Below are positions 41,791-42,360 of a stretch of DNA of 42,360 nucleotides, piece after piece. Position 1 is the first letter of the stretch. Every line of letters begins with the position of its first letter. The DNA is from JBLKSS01 sp047607725 (GTDB lineage Bacteria; Pseudomonadota; Gammaproteobacteria; Enterobacterales; Enterobacteriaceae). A program made the position numbers and the translations under genes. The notes below the pieces were generated by a model. The model was given only the letters and a program-made list of their open reading frames with translations, had not been told where the DNA came from and made no database searches. The stretch lies in the NCBI RefSeq assembly GCF_047607725.1, contig NZ_JBLKSS010000122.1, forward strand, positions 1 to 42,360, written 5' to 3'.

Positions 41791-42360
41791 CGCGCTTCTC
41801 CCTGCACCTCAGGCGGAAAGCTCTCAATACGTAGCCGCAGACCGCTTGAGGCCGCCGTAATGCGCACGGGTACGGTTTTCAGGCCAAACTTTTCCGAGAG
41901 TACCCCTCCCTGATCAAAGTAAATCCGTGCGTCCAGTGCCGTTGACACGGCGGGGATGTTCCCTTTCACCAGAATGATTTTATATTGCAGGGTGTCGGGC
42001 CGTTGCGCCCGCATCCAGTCCAGCTGTCGCGGATCGTCACCATCGATAAAGTAGAGCGTCTGAGCAAAAGGCACCGTGTACAGCGGGTTAATGATTTCAC
42101 CGGCATGGGCAAACACTCTCCCCTGTTCATCTTTCACATCCGCGCTTAACCGTACGCTGGGATCAAAAAATTTTTCCTCGTACGGCTGGGTGACCGAAAT
42201 CCCCGCAACCGGCATGGGCCGCTGGCTGTTAGCTATCACCCGCAGTTTGAACGCCGACATTTCGCGTCCCCATGCTCCACTATCTACCGCCACCCGTAAC
42301 CGCTGCTCAATCAACGTCAGCATGTCCTGCTCAACCACCGGCCACAAATCGCCTGTCGTG
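41787..42360 (-). CDS. traW: TraW pilus assembly protein (5' end beyond the window)
   Basis: The visible about 190 residues begin inside GDLWPVVEQDMLTLIEQRL and include FDPSVRLSADVKDEQGRVFA, INPLYTVPFAQTLYFIDGDD and KIILVKGNIPAVSTALDARI, YFDQGGVLSEKFGLKTVPVR. These are the hallmark blocks of TraW (F TraW: 210 residues). Only the signal peptide and first residues are missing, off the right edge. TraW is periplasmic and works with TraU, TraF, TraH and TrbC in F pilus assembly. Confidence 0.93.
   Translation of the reverse strand, partial: TTGDLWPVVEQDMLTLIEQRLRVAVDSGAWGREMSAFKLRVIANSQRPMPVAGISVTQPYEEKFFDPSVRLSADVKDEQGRVFAHAGEIINPLYTVPFAQTLYFIDGDDPRQLDWMRAQRPDTLQYKIILVKGNIPAVSTALDARIYFDQGGVLSEKFGLKTVPVRITAASSGLRLRIESFPPEVQGEAR

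Overview
This window joins two kinds of DNA. Positions 1-13,710 look like a chromosomal segment of an enterobacterium undergoing heavy gene decay. Positions ~13,720-42,360 are part of an F-like conjugative plasmid running from its replication origin into the transfer operon. Enterobacterial gene families (mdtJI, a bhsA-like gene, an iraP-like gene, an EF-G paralogue), many recent pseudogenes, an insertion-sequence end on both sides of the chromosomal block, and a RepA resembling insect-endosymbiont plasmid initiators together suggest a Sodalis-group insect symbiont. That assignment is inference. The sequence is a draft: one 100-N gap (9,364-9,463) and single Ns at 13,711 and 13,722, so some single-base frameshifts may be sequencing errors.

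Chromosomal block. The same mobile-element end occurs at 1-52 and, inverted, at 13,649-13,710. At the left it cuts a phage Rha-type gene preceded by a LexA box. At the right it cuts a decayed second EF-G gene. Between them lie a frameshifted AraC-type regulator, an intact short-chain dehydrogenase, a frameshifted 2-hydroxyacid dehydrogenase, a broken N-formylglutamate amidohydrolase next to an RpiR regulator with two in-frame stops, an iraP-like gene, mgtE preceded by an M-box magnesium riboswitch, the mdtJI spermidine exporter, an M20 peptidase remnant containing a pentanucleotide repeat and the gap, a TetR regulator divergent from a bhsA-like gene with an internal stop, and an extensin-like fragment.

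Plasmid block. Nearly every gene lies on the minus strand. Reading in the direction of transcription from the right edge: traW (partial), traU, trbC, traN (broken), traF, trbB, traH, traG, two small membrane-protein genes in the traS position, traD, a DUF6880-like gene overlapping recX, traI, traX, a small membrane-protein gene, a DUF2076 gene, a finO-like gene, an endonuclease/exonuclease/phosphatase gene, traT, parA, a ribbon-helix-helix gene with palindromic operators, an Rpn-family nuclease gene, a copB-like gene, then a short leader peptide, an antisense RNA and repA, followed by the origin region.

Functionally, traW-traH with traG encode assembly of an F-type pilus and mating-pair stabilisation. 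TraD and TraI couple, nick and unwind the DNA. The small membrane proteins and TraT probably provide exclusion, FinO-like protein and the cop/antisense system tune transfer and copy number, and the par locus segregates the plasmid. The least expected contents are the recX-DUF6880 pair inside the transfer operon, an AT-rich segment holding the end of traG plus two small membrane genes, and a group of accessory genes around traT.
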